Assembly (NCBI RefSeq): GCF_012524115.1
Contig: NZ_JAAZWB010000090.1
Location: 28,364-92,363 of the forward strand
Source: Bacillus sp. RO1
GTDB taxonomy: Bacteria > Bacillota > Bacilli > Bacillales > Bacillaceae_I
Length of the DNA: 64,000 bases
Reading direction: 5' to 3'
The notes under the pieces were generated by a model. That model saw only the letters and a program-made list of their open reading frames with translations, ran no database searches and was not told the origin of the DNA. Positions 1 through 9,435 of this stretch are shown here, in pieces; the stretch's first letter is position 1; each line of letters begins with the position of its first letter. The translations under genes were made by a program, and so were the position numbers.

Positions 1-2
1 CA

Positions 3-65
3 ATTCATATAGCGGACTTTTTACTTGAGGGGTTGGAGGGTAATTCAAGAAAGCAAGTAAATTAA
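3..65 (+). CDS. possible 3' end of a gene entering from the left edge
   Basis: One frame is open from the window edge for 20 codons (begins IHIADFLLEG) and ends in TAA. A strong hairpin terminator follows about 40 bases later, which fits the end of a plus-strand gene. The piece is too short to identify and could be chance. Confidence 0.25.
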   Translation: MHIADFLLEGLEGNSRKQVN

Positions 66-106
66 ACTGGAATGAGGAAAAGTAGCTAGAGTTCCTTTTT
101 ACCCTA

Positions 107-149
107 AACAAACCCACAATTCAGCTGGTGGCTGAAATGTGGGTTTGTT
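107..149 (+). terminator. hairpin terminator
   Basis: ACAAACCCACA (108-118) pairs with TGTGGGTTTGT (138-148), and TTCAGC/GCTGAA continues the stem inside. T-rich sequence follows on the plus strand. It probably ends transcription entering from the left of the window. Confidence 0.7.
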
Positions 150-215
150 GTTTCTAGTTTAAGATTGAAAGATTACGAATGTCAAAATAGCTATTTTTCT
201 ATGATTTATAGAATA

Positions 216-272
216 GATAGGTAACTTGCCTCTCATGGCCATTTTCCCCGGACCTGAGAGGCTATCTTTTTT
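216..272 (+). terminator. hairpin with T tract
   Basis: GCCTCTCA (228-235) pairs with TGAGAGGC (255-262), with GATA/TATC outside it and TTTTTT following on the plus strand. It abuts the stop codon of the minus-strand cyanophycinase-like gene and would insulate that gene from plus-strand readthrough. It may also act on the minus strand, although no T run is seen there. Confidence 0.55.
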
Positions 273-1434
273 ACCAGGTTACATCTACTATAACGTTCTC
301 AGCAGTATATTTTTGATTAGAATAATAACCTTTTGTAGTAGAATTTTTACTAAAGGTTATAGAGAATCTTGGGCTTCTTTCCCTCGTTGAGCCAATATTG
401 TAAGAAGAAGTCTGATCCACCAGTCTTGTAACAGACTTTGTAGTCTCATATGCAGCGAAAATATCTCTTGAATCATAATAGCCACTATAATAAGGGGAGG
501 TAATTAAACTTTTAGTGGAAACAACTTGTTTTGTACTTGTATTAAAACTATCTCCGGAAGTTAAATAATGTAGTTTAAATCCTTCTGCTCTGAAGTGTGA
601 ACTGCTGATATATGATGCTTGAGACGCATCGATAATAAATACTCCTCTTTCACCATATACCGTTGCAGTATTACCATTTATATAGAGGGCTGTATTCTCA
701 TCTACCCCGTATCCGTATGTTTTATTTAAGTCTCTCACAGCCGTCAGTATTCTTCCCAGTCTTCCTCTTGCATCAAAGTGTGTGTCTGCCACAGCGTTTG
801 GTAGAATACCAAATCCAGTCTCTGAGTATGGGAGCGCATCATTCAATTTTAAATAGTCGTAACTTACTCCTCCCCCATACATGGGATTTGATTGAACATG
901 AGCCCCAGCACTAGTTCCAGCAATGACTCCGCCGCTCGTATATTTGTTTCTGATGGCTTCCATTAGTGGGGTGTCAGAGCCGTTGCTTTTTAATAAAGCG
1001 GTTGCGTGTCTATTTTGGTCTCCACCATTAAAAAATACAACTTGTGCACTATTGATGATATCTATATTTGACTGTTTGTATGCTTCAGTGGAATAGTTAT
1101 CAATAGAAATTGGCACCCATACAGGCTGGAATCCATAACTTGAGAAAAGGTTTTGGTAAGATAGAGACCCTGTAATGTCTACATGAAAAGCATCATATGC
1201 TGCTTGATGATCGTATGCACCTGTAGTCAATACAGCAATTTTAGGATTCTGACCTCCAGCAGCTGTCTTCAAAGCATTAAATACCTCCGCATTACTATCA
1301 GACAGGGCTCCCCCTATGAGAAATACCTTTCCACTCCCTGAGTATGCTTGAACATTTTCTGAATGCGGATAGACAGTAAAAATAGAAATTAGAAAAGAAA
1401 TTACAACAAAGCTGGCAAATAAACGTTTCATCAT
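271..1434 (-). CDS. secreted cyanophycinase-like serine peptidase (family S51)
   Basis: Cyanophycinases are S51 serine peptidases that cleave Asp-Arg polymers to dipeptides. The protein has an N-terminal signal peptide (KR, then a hydrophobic run FASFVVISFLISIF). It then carries the family motifs: LIGGALSDS near the start, GGDQNRH around residue 140, the nucleophile elbow GTSAGA around 175, and DTHFDARGRLGR. About 110 residues at the C terminus lie beyond the catalytic core. I chose the ATG at 1434 because it sits 7-9 bases from AAGGGGTG; an in-frame ATG at 1440 is too close to that site. No cyanophycin synthetase is seen nearby, so an extracellular scavenging role is an inference. The substrate could be another acidic peptide. 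Confidence 0.85.
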   Translation of the reverse strand: MMKRLFASFVVISFLISIFTVYPHSENVQAYSGSGKVFLIGGALSDSNAEVFNALKTAAGGQNPKIAVLTTGAYDHQAAYDAFHVDITGSLSYQNLFSSYGFQPVWVPISIDNYSTEAYKQSNIDIINSAQVVFFNGGDQNRHATALLKSNGSDTPLMEAIRNKYTSGGVIAGTSAGAHVQSNPMYGGGVSYDYLKLNDALPYSETGFGILPNAVADTHFDARGRLGRILTAVRDLNKTYGYGVDENTALYINGNTATVYGERGVFIIDASQASYISSSHFRAEGFKLHYLTSGDSFNTSTKQVVSTKSLITSPYYSGYYDSRDIFAAYETTKSVTRLVDQTSSYNIGSTRERSPRFSITFSKNSTTKGYYSNQKYTAENVIVDVTW

Positions 1435-1645
1435 GAACATTCACCCCTTAACAATATTGTGCTTCAAAACTTATATGCAAGATGTGTGCCAACTTGATTT
1501 ATGATTAGGGTCTTTATATTGAATCGTTGTCAAACGTAGATATTAGAAGGGTCATAAAGAATATTGGTCAAAGTTTTAAAATGGAGGTAGCAAGCAAGAA
1601 GGTTATTAATGGTTGTAAATGGCGGGTATAGGGTGTAAATAGGTG

Positions 1646-1700
1646 AAAAAAAGACTGTATACTACCTCAATAACTTTAGTGAGTTGTCTACAGTCTGTAA
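1646..1700 (-). terminator. terminator of the amino sugar operon
   Basis: On the minus strand GACTGTA/TACAGTC (1653-1659 with 1689-1695) closes an imperfect extended stem that contains ACCTCA/TGAG pairing. Seven T residues (A 1646-1652 on plus) follow. It lies just past the stop of anmK, the last gene of the operon. The rest of 1441-1730 shows nothing else recognisable. Confidence 0.75.
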
Positions 1701-1730
1701 AAGCCTAAACCTACATATTCTTTTTCTAAT

Positions 1731-2912
1731 TCAGATCGTCAACTTCCCAAGCACCACCTGCTTGGCAGCACCAGTTGCGGTTGGTACATTATTTGGCACA
1801 CCGAACAACGTTTCATTTGCTAATAAAGCAAAAGCTACAGCCTCTTTGGAGTCGCTTGAAAAGCCCAAATCTTCTTGGGTCTTCACAGCAAAATTACCTT
1901 TCTCCTTTAAGTTATGGAGAAGGGTAGCATTATAAGCACCTCCACCACTCACCACAAGTGTATCTACACCACCTGGCAGGAATCGATTTAGTTGATCTAC
2001 AATTGTCATAGCTGTAAACATCGTAACAGTTGCCAAAATGTCTTCTGAAGTAAGTCCCATACCAAGCATTTGATCGACTAGATTCCGTGTATATTCCACC
2101 CCAAACAATTCTCTTCCGGTACTTTTCGGTACAGGTATTGATAAGTAAGGGTGAGCCATCAGCTCCTTCAAAATCTCATGATGAACCGTCCCCATCCCTG
2201 CCATCTCACCATTTTTATCAAATCGAGATTTCCCCTGAGTTAGGATGTTCATCACCTCATCCATAATCATATTACCCGGCCCCGTATCAAATGCAATCAC
2301 ATCAGAGGCAGAGCCACCTTTAGGCAAATAGGTTACATTTCCAATTCCTCCGATGTTTTGCAAGGCGATATTCTCGGCATCAGACCGAAAAAGCAAATGA
2401 TCAACATATGGAACCAATGGTGCACCTTCCCCACCGACCGCCATATCGCGTACCCTGAAATCAGAAACGACAGGACATTGGAACATCTCTGCCAGAACAG
2501 ACGCTTCACCTATCTGCAGGGTCGATTTGACTAATCCCACATCATGCCGATCCACAGGTATATGGTAAATCGTTTGACCATGAGATCCAATAAAGTCAAT
2601 ATCCTCTATGCTAAAGCCTGCCTTTTCCACAACTGTACGGGCAGATGTGGAAAAAAGCTGCCCCAGTTCAAAATTAAGACTGCATAGCTTATCCACAGAG
2701 CTCTCAGCAGGGCTAAACTGCTTAAATATCTTCTTTTTCAAATCTTGAGGGATATCCACTGTATCAAAGGCAAGTTGTTTATAACTAAGCTCTTCACCGC
2801 TACCTTTTACCGATACAATAGCAACATCGACACCATCTACAGACGTTCCAGACATAATGCCCATTCCAATCCGTTCTGGTTTACTTGTAACGTTTAGTAA
2901 TTTGTGAAGCAT
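1731..2912 (-). CDS. anmK: anhydro-N-acetylmuramic acid kinase
   Basis: AnmK opens and phosphorylates 1,6-anhydro-MurNAc, giving MurNAc-6-P, the MurQ substrate. The 393-residue length is normal for the family. Visible family motifs are GIMSGTSVDGVDVA (about residues 18-31), GSHGQTIYH, ALQNIGGIGNVT, FDTGPGNMIMDE and VVSGGGAYN. The gene begins 2 bases after the nagZ stop and is the last gene of the operon. It means that sugars released by lytic transglycosylases (anhydro ends) can feed the same pathway as plain MurNAc. Confidence 0.95.
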   Translation of the reverse strand: MLHKLLNVTSKPERIGMGIMSGTSVDGVDVAIVSVKGSGEELSYKQLAFDTVDIPQDLKKKIFKQFSPAESSVDKLCSLNFELGQLFSTSARTVVEKAGFSIEDIDFIGSHGQTIYHIPVDRHDVGLVKSTLQIGEASVLAEMFQCPVVSDFRVRDMAVGGEGAPLVPYVDHLLFRSDAENIALQNIGGIGNVTYLPKGGSASDVIAFDTGPGNMIMDEVMNILTQGKSRFDKNGEMAGMGTVHHEILKELMAHPYLSIPVPKSTGRELFGVEYTRNLVDQMLGMGLTSEDILATVTMFTAMTIVDQLNRFLPGGVDTLVVSGGGAYNATLLHNLKEKGNFAVKTQEDLGFSSDSKEAVAFALLANETLFGVPNNVPTATGAAKQVVLGKLTI

Positions 2913-2914
2913 GG

Positions 2915-4519
2915 TTAATTTACCTGTGCTGCTTCAAGGGTGATAGGCAGCTTCCCTTTTGCTTCTTTCTCTCCCAGTAGGAATTTGCCTACAGACTGAA
3001 GAGCAAGCTTTCTGCTTTCATACGTAAGAATATAAGTGGATACCTCTGGGAATTTTTGCACATCATACGGACTCCTTAAAGCGATGACTCCTACCTTTTC
3101 CCCAAATTCCTTTACAAGACTTTGGACAAGCTTTGCCTGAGAATCATGCTGGATGGCCTGGTAGGTTGCCACAAATATTTTATCCACATTGGAAGCTGCA
3201 AAGACTAACTTTTCCACCTCTTTTTCCTCAGGTGTGACAGAAATGATGACTTCTGTTAAATTTGGTAACTTTTCCTCTAAGCAGCTACCAATCGTGACCT
3301 GTGAATATAAGGTTTCATCTGCTCCTGAAGTGACATAGGGATCTACAGATATAAGGAGAATCTTTTCTTCAGATTGAAGTGGAAGTAGTCCATCACTTTC
3401 TCTCACCAGTGTGATACTTGCTTCACTAGCCTTTTGCGCCACTTCTATATGTTTACTAGATCCAATTTCACTGCTAATCTCCGTCCATTCAGGAATGTCT
3501 TCCTGAAGCTTGCGTATTTCCTTAAGATTAAGAACCCTCTCCACCGCGGCGTCAATATGCTGCAAGGAAATCCGGCCAGATTCCACTGCTTTTATAACCG
3601 CTTCAATAGCTCTTGTTTGCCGCTCAAATGTATGACTGATCAGGACTTGATCGATACCTGCTTCGACTGCCAGGATAGCAGCTTCTTCTATACCGTAATA
3701 ATCTATAATGGCATTCATTTCCATACAATCTGTCATTACCACACCTTCATAACCCATTTCTCCACGTAATAATCCCGTTACAACCTTACGCGATAGAGTG
3801 GAAGGAACTTTCTCTCTATCTATAGAAGGGAATGCCACGTGCGCGACCATGACAGCATCAACCCTATGCTTAAAGGCTTCATAAAACGGTACCAATTCTA
3901 ATTCTTTCAATCTCTTTATGTCATGATTGACCACTGGAAGGTCCAAATGGGAATCCACATTCGTATCCCCGTGTCCAGGGAAGTGTTTTACAACAGCTGA
4001 TACATTGGCATCCTGCAATCCTTTTACCGCTTGAACGCCCATCTTTGCAACAAATTCTGCACTCTCACCATAAGAACGGACCCCGATGACAGGATTCAAT
4101 GGGCTGTTGTTCACATCGATGCATGGCGCATAATTCATGTTTATCCCCAGCAAGCGGAGTTCCGTCCCTACTACTTTTCCTAGCTGGTACACGACTTCTT
4201 CATCACTTCCTGCGCCTAATGCCATGTTCCCGGGGCTTAACGTAACACCCTCTGTTATACGCGCAACCATTCCTCCCTCCTGATCAATGGAAATGAACAG
4301 AGGAGTGCGTCCACAATCCTTTGCAACTTTCTGCAATCCTTTTGAAAGAGCATGAACCTGTTCAGGCTCAGCCACATTTCGAGCAAAATAAATAACTCCG
4401 CTAATATGATAGTCTTTTATTAATTTCACTATCTCTTCAGAAGGTGAAGTTCCGTGAAAGCCCGCAACAAACAATTGACCTACTTTTTCCCGCAATGTCA
4501 TCTCGTGAATTGTTTTCAT
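2915..4519 (-). CDS. nagZ: beta-N-acetylglucosaminidase NagZ, GH3 family, no signal peptide
   Basis: This enzyme removes non-reducing GlcNAc from muropeptides or GlcNAc-MurNAc. The N-terminal GH3 barrel holds KHFPGHG (178-184) followed by DSH (189-191), the Asp-His dyad typical of NagZ, and TDCMEM with the predicted nucleophile D264. The remaining 200 or so residues form the second GH3 domain, as in the two-domain Bacillus enzymes. The B. subtilis enzyme is exported. This one starts MKTIHEMTLREKVGQ with no hydrophobic leader, so it should be cytoplasmic. The start is supported by GGAGGACTTGGA before ATG. It lies 16 bases after namZ. Confidence 0.93.
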   Translation of the reverse strand: MKTIHEMTLREKVGQLFVAGFHGTSPSEEIVKLIKDYHISGVIYFARNVAEPEQVHALSKGLQKVAKDCGRTPLFISIDQEGGMVARITEGVTLSPGNMALGAGSDEEVVYQLGKVVGTELRLLGINMNYAPCIDVNNSPLNPVIGVRSYGESAEFVAKMGVQAVKGLQDANVSAVVKHFPGHGDTNVDSHLDLPVVNHDIKRLKELELVPFYEAFKHRVDAVMVAHVAFPSIDREKVPSTLSRKVVTGLLRGEMGYEGVVMTDCMEMNAIIDYYGIEEAAILAVEAGIDQVLISHTFERQTRAIEAVIKAVESGRISLQHIDAAVERVLNLKEIRKLQEDIPEWTEISSEIGSSKHIEVAQKASEASITLVRESDGLLPLQSEEKILLISVDPYVTSGADETLYSQVTIGSCLEEKLPNLTEVIISVTPEEKEVEKLVFAASNVDKIFVATYQAIQHDSQAKLVQSLVKEFGEKVGVIALRSPYDVQKFPEVSTYILTYESRKLALQSVGKFLLGEKEAKGKLPITLEAAQVN

Positions 4520-4535
4520 TCCAAGTCCTCCTTTA

Positions 4536-5696
4536 TCATTTATAAAGTAATATGGAATCTATTCGTTTCTTCCAGTCTTCTAATCCTTCTTCCCAGCTTT
4601 CTGCTACTGCTGCATACGGCAAACGGGCGTCGATTCCCGTTCGGACTTTTTCCGTTCCCCACAATAGGTCCGCAAAAGGATGCATGCCTTCTTTAAAAGG
4701 TTCTAACCACTCTGCCTCTTCATGAACGGAAAAGATAGAATGCAAGAATTCAAATGCTATTTGGGAAACTTGTAAGGAGTCCCGTTCCGTAATCAAGAGT
4801 TGAACTCCCTTACATAGCGCGCCAGCGTGTTTACTCATGTTTGGTGTAAAATACGTTGGTATAAATTCCACACCATCAATATTTTTATCTAAAAAATGCT
4901 TAATCATCTCTTCCGGTTTAAACCAAGGTGCACCAATCCACTCAAAAGGTTTGGTCGTTCCTCTTCCTTCTGAAAGGTTCGTCCCTTCGATAAAGCATGT
5001 AATGGGATAGGCCAACGTGGTGGAGAAGTGCGGAATATTTGGAGATGGCGGGATCCATTGCTGCTCCCATTGATCGCCCCACATGCTTCGATCCCAATTC
5101 TTCACCTCATACACATGCAACTCAACATCCGGGTATAACTCCTTTTGTATGAGCCTTGCATATTCCCCTATCGTCAAACCAAGACAAAACGGCAAGGAAT
5201 GAGGACCGACAAAGGATACAAAGTCCGACTCTAGGATATTTCCTGATATGAGCGGCGCAATCGGATTTGGACGGTCCAAGACCACAAATGCCCGCCCAGT
5301 CTTATGACAAGCCTCCATGATGTACTTAACGGTAGCCAAGTATGTATAAAATCTTACGCCAACATCTTGAATATCAAAAAAAATGGCATCTACATCTTCC
5401 AACAACTCTGTAGATACCTTTTTGGATGGGCCATATAAGCTAAAAACAGGCAATGCTGTCTTTTCATCTATAAAATCTTCTATATGCACACCTGCCTGAA
5501 CATCTCCTCTTACTCCATGTTCACACGCAAATAGTTTATGAAGGGATACTCCTTCCATCTCTTTCAACACATCGATAGTAGAGCGGAAATCAGAAGTAAT
5601 CCCTGTTTGATTTGTTACAAGAGCAATTCTTTTCCCTCTCCAAGCACCTGAATTTTCTTCTACAAAACTGTCAATTCCATATAATACTTTGGCCAT
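4536..5696 (-). CDS. namZ: exo-beta-N-acetylmuramidase NamZ (DUF1343), no signal peptide
   Basis: The DUF1343 family includes B. subtilis NamZ (YbbC), which releases MurNAc from the non-reducing end of peptidoglycan fragments. Family-type segments visible are RIALVTNQTGIT near residue 22, FACEHGVRGDVQAG, FDIQDVGVRFYTY, VLDRPNP and LSEGRGTTKPFEW. The length of 386 matches the mature enzyme. There is no signal peptide (MAKVLYGIDSFVEEN), unlike the exported B. subtilis protein. With the adjacent NagZ it could fully split a MurNAc/GlcNAc disaccharide inside the cell. The start is supported by TTAGGAGGGGAAC before ATG. Confidence 0.9.
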   Translation of the reverse strand: MAKVLYGIDSFVEENSGAWRGKRIALVTNQTGITSDFRSTIDVLKEMEGVSLHKLFACEHGVRGDVQAGVHIEDFIDEKTALPVFSLYGPSKKVSTELLEDVDAIFFDIQDVGVRFYTYLATVKYIMEACHKTGRAFVVLDRPNPIAPLISGNILESDFVSFVGPHSLPFCLGLTIGEYARLIQKELYPDVELHVYEVKNWDRSMWGDQWEQQWIPPSPNIPHFSTTLAYPITCFIEGTNLSEGRGTTKPFEWIGAPWFKPEEMIKHFLDKNIDGVEFIPTYFTPNMSKHAGALCKGVQLLITERDSLQVSQIAFEFLHSIFSVHEEAEWLEPFKEGMHPFADLLWGTEKVRTGIDARLPYAAVAESWEEGLEDWKKRIDSILLYK

Positions 5697-5705
5697 GTTC
5701 CCCTC

Positions 5706-6380
5706 CTAAATATTTGCCGCTTCCCAACTATCAATGTTTTCTTCTGTAGCAATGACGGAACTTGTCACGATGTTATTAAAAAGTGTCGCAAGAGCTGGGA
5801 AAATCAGAAAAAGTCCGACGACGGTTAATAACAATAAAGCAAAGACCGATAAGATTTGAAAGAACGATAGAATGGTGTACAAAGGATTCTTCACCAAAAG
5901 CTTCACACTGGTGAAGATACTATCCTTTAATGAATACTCAAATTTCACCAATAAAGGAACCGTATAGATCTGACTTAAGAAAACCATGCCGCAGAAATAA
6001 GTCTGAAAGCACGCCAATGCAAAGGCAAAGGTTCCGCCCACTTGGTTATAATGCCACCATGAAGCTGCAATGATGATGACAAAAAAGGATAAAAACAAGC
6101 TATATCCGATACTCGGAAGGAAGTATTTCTTTACTCCCTGAAAAAAACTCTTGATCACAGATGTGCTTCTATCAAGTAATAGCTGTTGAACTGCCCAGGC
6201 CGCCCCTACAAACAGTGGTCCCATAACGATCATGACGTACACAATAGAAAATGGTAGTTTAATAAGAAAGAAGGATGGACTAAGTACCGTCACCATTATA
6301 AGGCTGATCATGACCATAGAAACTATATGCTTGTAATATTCTCTCCCTGTGACTCTTATAATTTGTGTTAATCCATCCAT
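5706..6380 (-). CDS. YesL/DUF624 family membrane protein
   Basis: This is a 224-residue protein with about five hydrophobic segments, matching the DUF624 (YesL) family often found in carbohydrate ABC operons of Bacillales. Its function is unknown. It sits between the ABC ATPase gene and namZ, nine bases before namZ, so it is co-transcribed with them. The start has GGAGAGAGTGCA before ATG. Assignment rests on the TM pattern and context rather than a catalytic motif. Confidence 0.75.
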   Translation of the reverse strand: MDGLTQIIRVTGREYYKHIVSMVMISLIMVTVLSPSFFLIKLPFSIVYVMIVMGPLFVGAAWAVQQLLLDRSTSVIKSFFQGVKKYFLPSIGYSLFLSFFVIIIAASWWHYNQVGGTFAFALACFQTYFCGMVFLSQIYTVPLLVKFEYSLKDSIFTSVKLLVKNPLYTILSFFQILSVFALLLLTVVGLFLIFPALATLFNNIVTSSVIATEENIDSWEAANI

Positions 6381-6422
6381 TGCACTCTCTCCTTTAAACT
6401 CTTTTCTTTGTTGTAAAATCTA

Positions 6423-7532
6423 TTAAAATATTCTTTTCTCTGTTGTTGGATCAAAAAGATGCATTTTATCCAGGTTAAATACATAATTTTTAGCTTCCCC
6501 TGGACGAACGAAACTTTCTCCATTTACTTTCGCGGTAATCATTCGTTCTCCAATGGAGAAGTAGACAAGGTTTTCTCCACCTAGATGTTCCATCGCCTTA
6601 ACCTTTATGGCTGCTTTATTATTAGTTGGAACCGTAAACGCAAACTCTTCGTCATAAATATCTTCCGGACGTAAACCAAGGACTACTTTCTTCCCAACAT
6701 AATCAGAATATTGTTTAACAAGACCTTCTGGAATAGTGAAGGTAATATCACCAATTTTTAAGGTAGATGCGGTTTCAAGTACTCCATCAAAAAAGTTCAT
6801 TGGTGGAGATCCGATGAATCCCGCAACAAACATGTTTGCAGGGTTGCGGTATAACTCTCTTGGTGATGCTATCTGTTGGACTTCCCCTTTATTCATGACA
6901 ACAATTCGTTCTCCAAGTGTCATTGCTTCCACCTGATCATGCGTTACATATACGATTGTCGCGCCTAATCTTTGATGCAATTCTGCCAATTCGATTCGCA
7001 TTTGCACTCGTAACTTGGCATCCAAGTTAGATAAAGGTTCATCAAAAAGGAAGACTTTCGGGTCGCGAACGATGGCTCTGCCTACAGCCACACGTTGTCG
7101 TTGTCCTCCACTCAATTCTTTTGGTTTTCTATCAAGCATCTCATCCAGTCCAAGAATTCTTGAAGCATATTGAACCTTCTTTTTAATTTCTTCTTTAGAT
7201 ACCTTCATGTTTTTCAATCCAAATTCAAGGTTCTGTTCAATGGTCATATGCGGGTATAGCGCATAATCCTGGAACACCATCGCAATATCTCTATCTTTTG
7301 GGTGCATATTGTTTACTACTTTATCTCCAATGTAAATGTTTCCTGAAGTTTGTCTTTCTAGACCTGCAATCATTCGGAGGGAAGTCGTCTTTCCACAACC
7401 TGAAGGTCCTACAAATACAAGAAACTCTTTATCTTTTATTTCAAAGCTGGCATCATTAACAGCAGTGAAGGTTCCGCCACGCTTTTCGTCCACGAAGGTT
7501 TTTGTGATGTTTTCCATAATGATACTTGCCAT
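6423..7532 (-). CDS. sugar ABC transporter ATPase (MsmX/UgpC type)
   Basis: This is the cytoplasmic ATPase energising the importer encoded just upstream. It has Walker [10 protein letters not shown] (42-50), signature [15 protein letters not shown], Walker [13 protein letters not shown], an H-loop in VTHDQ, and a C-terminal TOBE/OB regulatory domain of about 130 residues. Many Bacillus sugar importers share one unlinked MsmX ATPase, but here the operon carries its own. I start at ATG 7532, five bases from AGGTGG. An in-frame GTG at 7541 would directly follow the permease stop and is less likely. Confidence 0.93.
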   Translation of the reverse strand: MASIIMENITKTFVDEKRGGTFTAVNDASFEIKDKEFLVFVGPSGCGKTTSLRMIAGLERQTSGNIYIGDKVVNNMHPKDRDIAMVFQDYALYPHMTIEQNLEFGLKNMKVSKEEIKKKVQYASRILGLDEMLDRKPKELSGGQRQRVAVGRAIVRDPKVFLFDEPLSNLDAKLRVQMRIELAELHQRLGATIVYVTHDQVEAMTLGERIVVMNKGEVQQIASPRELYRNPANMFVAGFIGSPPMNFFDGVLETASTLKIGDITFTIPEGLVKQYSDYVGKKVVLGLRPEDIYDEEFAFTVPTNNKAAIKVKAMEHLGGENLVYFSIGERMITAKVNGESFVRPGEAKNYVFNLDKMHLFDPTTEKRIF

Positions 7533-7541
7533 TTCTTCCAC

Positions 7542-8435
7542 CTATCCTTTCACTGCACCTATTGTAATACCTTGTAGGAAATAACGCTGTAATGCAAAGA
7601 ACAATATGAACATTGGCAATGCGGCTAGCATGGAACCTGCCATCATTGCTCCATAGTCTGTTGCATCTTGGAATTTAAAGCTCGCCAATCCAACTTGTAT
7701 GGTTCTCATAGAACTCGATTGCGTAACAAGGAACGGCCAAAAGAATTCATTCCAAGTAGATACAAACGTGAAGATTGCTAACACAGCCACACCGGGCTTG
7801 GATATCGGTAAGATAATCTTTCTGAATATGCCAATCTCACTGCACCCATCAATACGGGCTGCTTGAATGAGTGTGGTAGGAAGTGTAGACATGTATTGTT
7901 TCATCAAAAAGATGTTGCCCACAACTGTAAACATCGGGAGCATAATGGCTAAATATGTATCTACTAGCCCGAATACGTTTACAATCATGATATAAACAGG
8001 AATCAATGTAACCTGTGCTGGAATCATCATTGTACCAAGTAGTAACCAGAAAATAGTGTTTCTTCCCGGGAATCGCAGTTTTGCAAATGCATATCCTGCG
8101 AGAGAAGAGAAAATAACATTGGTTATCGTTAACACGGAAGATACGAAAATACTATTGAATAACCAACGTAATGCATCCGTTTCTGTCAAAAATCGAACAT
8201 ATGTCGCAAGTGTCACCTCAGAAGGGAACCATTCAGGTTTAAACGATACACTGACAGTAGTATCCCGGAAGGAGGAAATTAACATCCAGTATAAGGGAAT
8301 GATCGTGATAATAACCCATAAAATAAGGATGCTATAACTGATTACACTATAAATCTTCTTTTTTCGGTTTCTTGCTTTTTCTTTTTTCAAAGCGATTTCC
8401 GCATAATGTTGATTGCTTACCGTTGTCGTTTCCAA
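7542..8435 (-). CDS. sugar ABC transporter permease (MalG-type)
   Basis: This 297-residue inner-membrane permease has a cytosolic N terminus rich in Lys/Arg (KKEKARNRKKK) and six hydrophobic segments. The EAA-type coupling motif is seen as QAARIDGCSEIGIFRKIILP. It pairs with the other permease and the ATPase. The only reasonable start is TTG at 8435, nine bases from AAGGAGG. It is tightly packed between the partner permease and the ATPase. Confidence 0.92.
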   Translation of the reverse strand: METTTVSNQHYAEIALKKEKARNRKKKIYSVISYSILILWVIITIIPLYWMLISSFRDTTVSVSFKPEWFPSEVTLATYVRFLTETDALRWLFNSIFVSSVLTITNVIFSSLAGYAFAKLRFPGRNTIFWLLLGTMMIPAQVTLIPVYIMIVNVFGLVDTYLAIMLPMFTVVGNIFLMKQYMSTLPTTLIQAARIDGCSEIGIFRKIILPISKPGVAVLAIFTFVSTWNEFFWPFLVTQSSSMRTIQVGLASFKFQDATDYGAMMAGSMLAALPMFILFFALQRYFLQGITIGAVKG

Positions 8436-8453
8436 AAGATGCTTCCTCCTTTC

Positions 8454-9374
8454 CTAAAATTCTACATCAGATGACATGACTTTAAATTGGATGACAGAAG
8501 CCACAATAATCACTGCTCCAAGCACAAATGATTCCGCCGCCGCCAAGCCAAATTTATAATACTCAAAAGCATGTGTGTAAATTAAATAGGCAATGGTCGT
8601 TGTCGCAAAGTTTGGACCACCTTGAGTCATAAGATAGATACTCATGAACACTTGAAAACTCATGATTATTCCCGTTACTAATAGATATAAAGTGGTAGGC
8701 TTCAGTAATGGCCAAGTGATATTTCGAAATTTGGACCACTCGGATGCATGGTCGATGTCTGCTGCCTCATAAAGCGATTTTGGAATTCCTCCAAGTGCTG
8801 CGAGGTAAAGAATAATACCGGCGCCATGTCCTGTCAGATAAGACATTAGCATGATAGAAAATAGTGCTGTACTACTCTGCCCGAGCCAAATGATGTTATC
8901 GATACCAAAAAGACCTAAGAACATATTAAAAAGTCCCGCAGTGGTCGGATCATAAATCCAGAACCATACTAATGCAATGGTTACCCCTGAAGCTACCGTT
9001 GGAAGATATAACGACGCTTTGAAGAAGGTTTGAGCTTTTTTTGCACGAGGAAAGATTAACACTGCTAAAAATAGAGTGATGGCAACATTCACAGGTACGG
9101 TACCAACCGTAAAAATGAATGTGTTCCACATCGCTTTCCAGAAGATATCATCGTTTACCATTGTTTTATAGTTTTCCAACCCGACCCAAGTGGAGCCTAA
9201 TACATGATAGTTTTGAAAACTCATAATAAAGGCGTAACCTACTGGAAAGAGTGTAAACATTAAAAAGAGAATGATAGGAACAGCTATGAAGGCATAACAC
9301 CATCCATAATCTTTTATAAACTGGGAGAAATTAAATTTGTTGGTAGTTGCGGCTACTGATGGCTTCGCTGACAT
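8454..9374 (-). CDS. sugar ABC transporter permease (MalF-type)
   Basis: This membrane permease has six hydrophobic segments. Its EAA loop is YEAADIDHASEWSKFRNITWP, contacting the ATPase. The frame is open further upstream to 9455, but ATG at 9374 has AAGGAGGTGTAGAC in front of it. The long form would overlap the binding-protein gene and the hairpin at 9395-9426. The short form gives 306 residues, normal for the family. Confidence 0.92.
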   Translation of the reverse strand: MSAKPSVAATTNKFNFSQFIKDYGWCYAFIAVPIILFLMFTLFPVGYAFIMSFQNYHVLGSTWVGLENYKTMVNDDIFWKAMWNTFIFTVGTVPVNVAITLFLAVLIFPRAKKAQTFFKASLYLPTVASGVTIALVWFWIYDPTTAGLFNMFLGLFGIDNIIWLGQSSTALFSIMLMSYLTGHGAGIILYLAALGGIPKSLYEAADIDHASEWSKFRNITWPLLKPTTLYLLVTGIIMSFQVFMSIYLMTQGGPNFATTTIAYLIYTHAFEYYKFGLAAAESFVLGAVIIVASVIQFKVMSSDVEF

Positions 9375-9394
9375 GTCTACACCTCCTTGAAAAT

Positions 9395-9426
9395 AAAAGA
9401 GGAAGAGCGTTACCCCCTCCTCTTTT
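9395..9426 (-). terminator. intercistronic hairpin between binding protein and permeases
   Basis: AAAAGAGGA (9395-9403) and TCCTCTTTT (9418-9426) are exact inverted repeats around a 14-base loop, in the 61-base gap after the binding-protein stop. On the minus strand the stem is followed by ATTTT. Its position suggests partial termination or RNA stabilisation, making more binding protein than permease. That function is inferred. Confidence 0.55.
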
Positions 9427-9435
9427 CCTTCTTCC

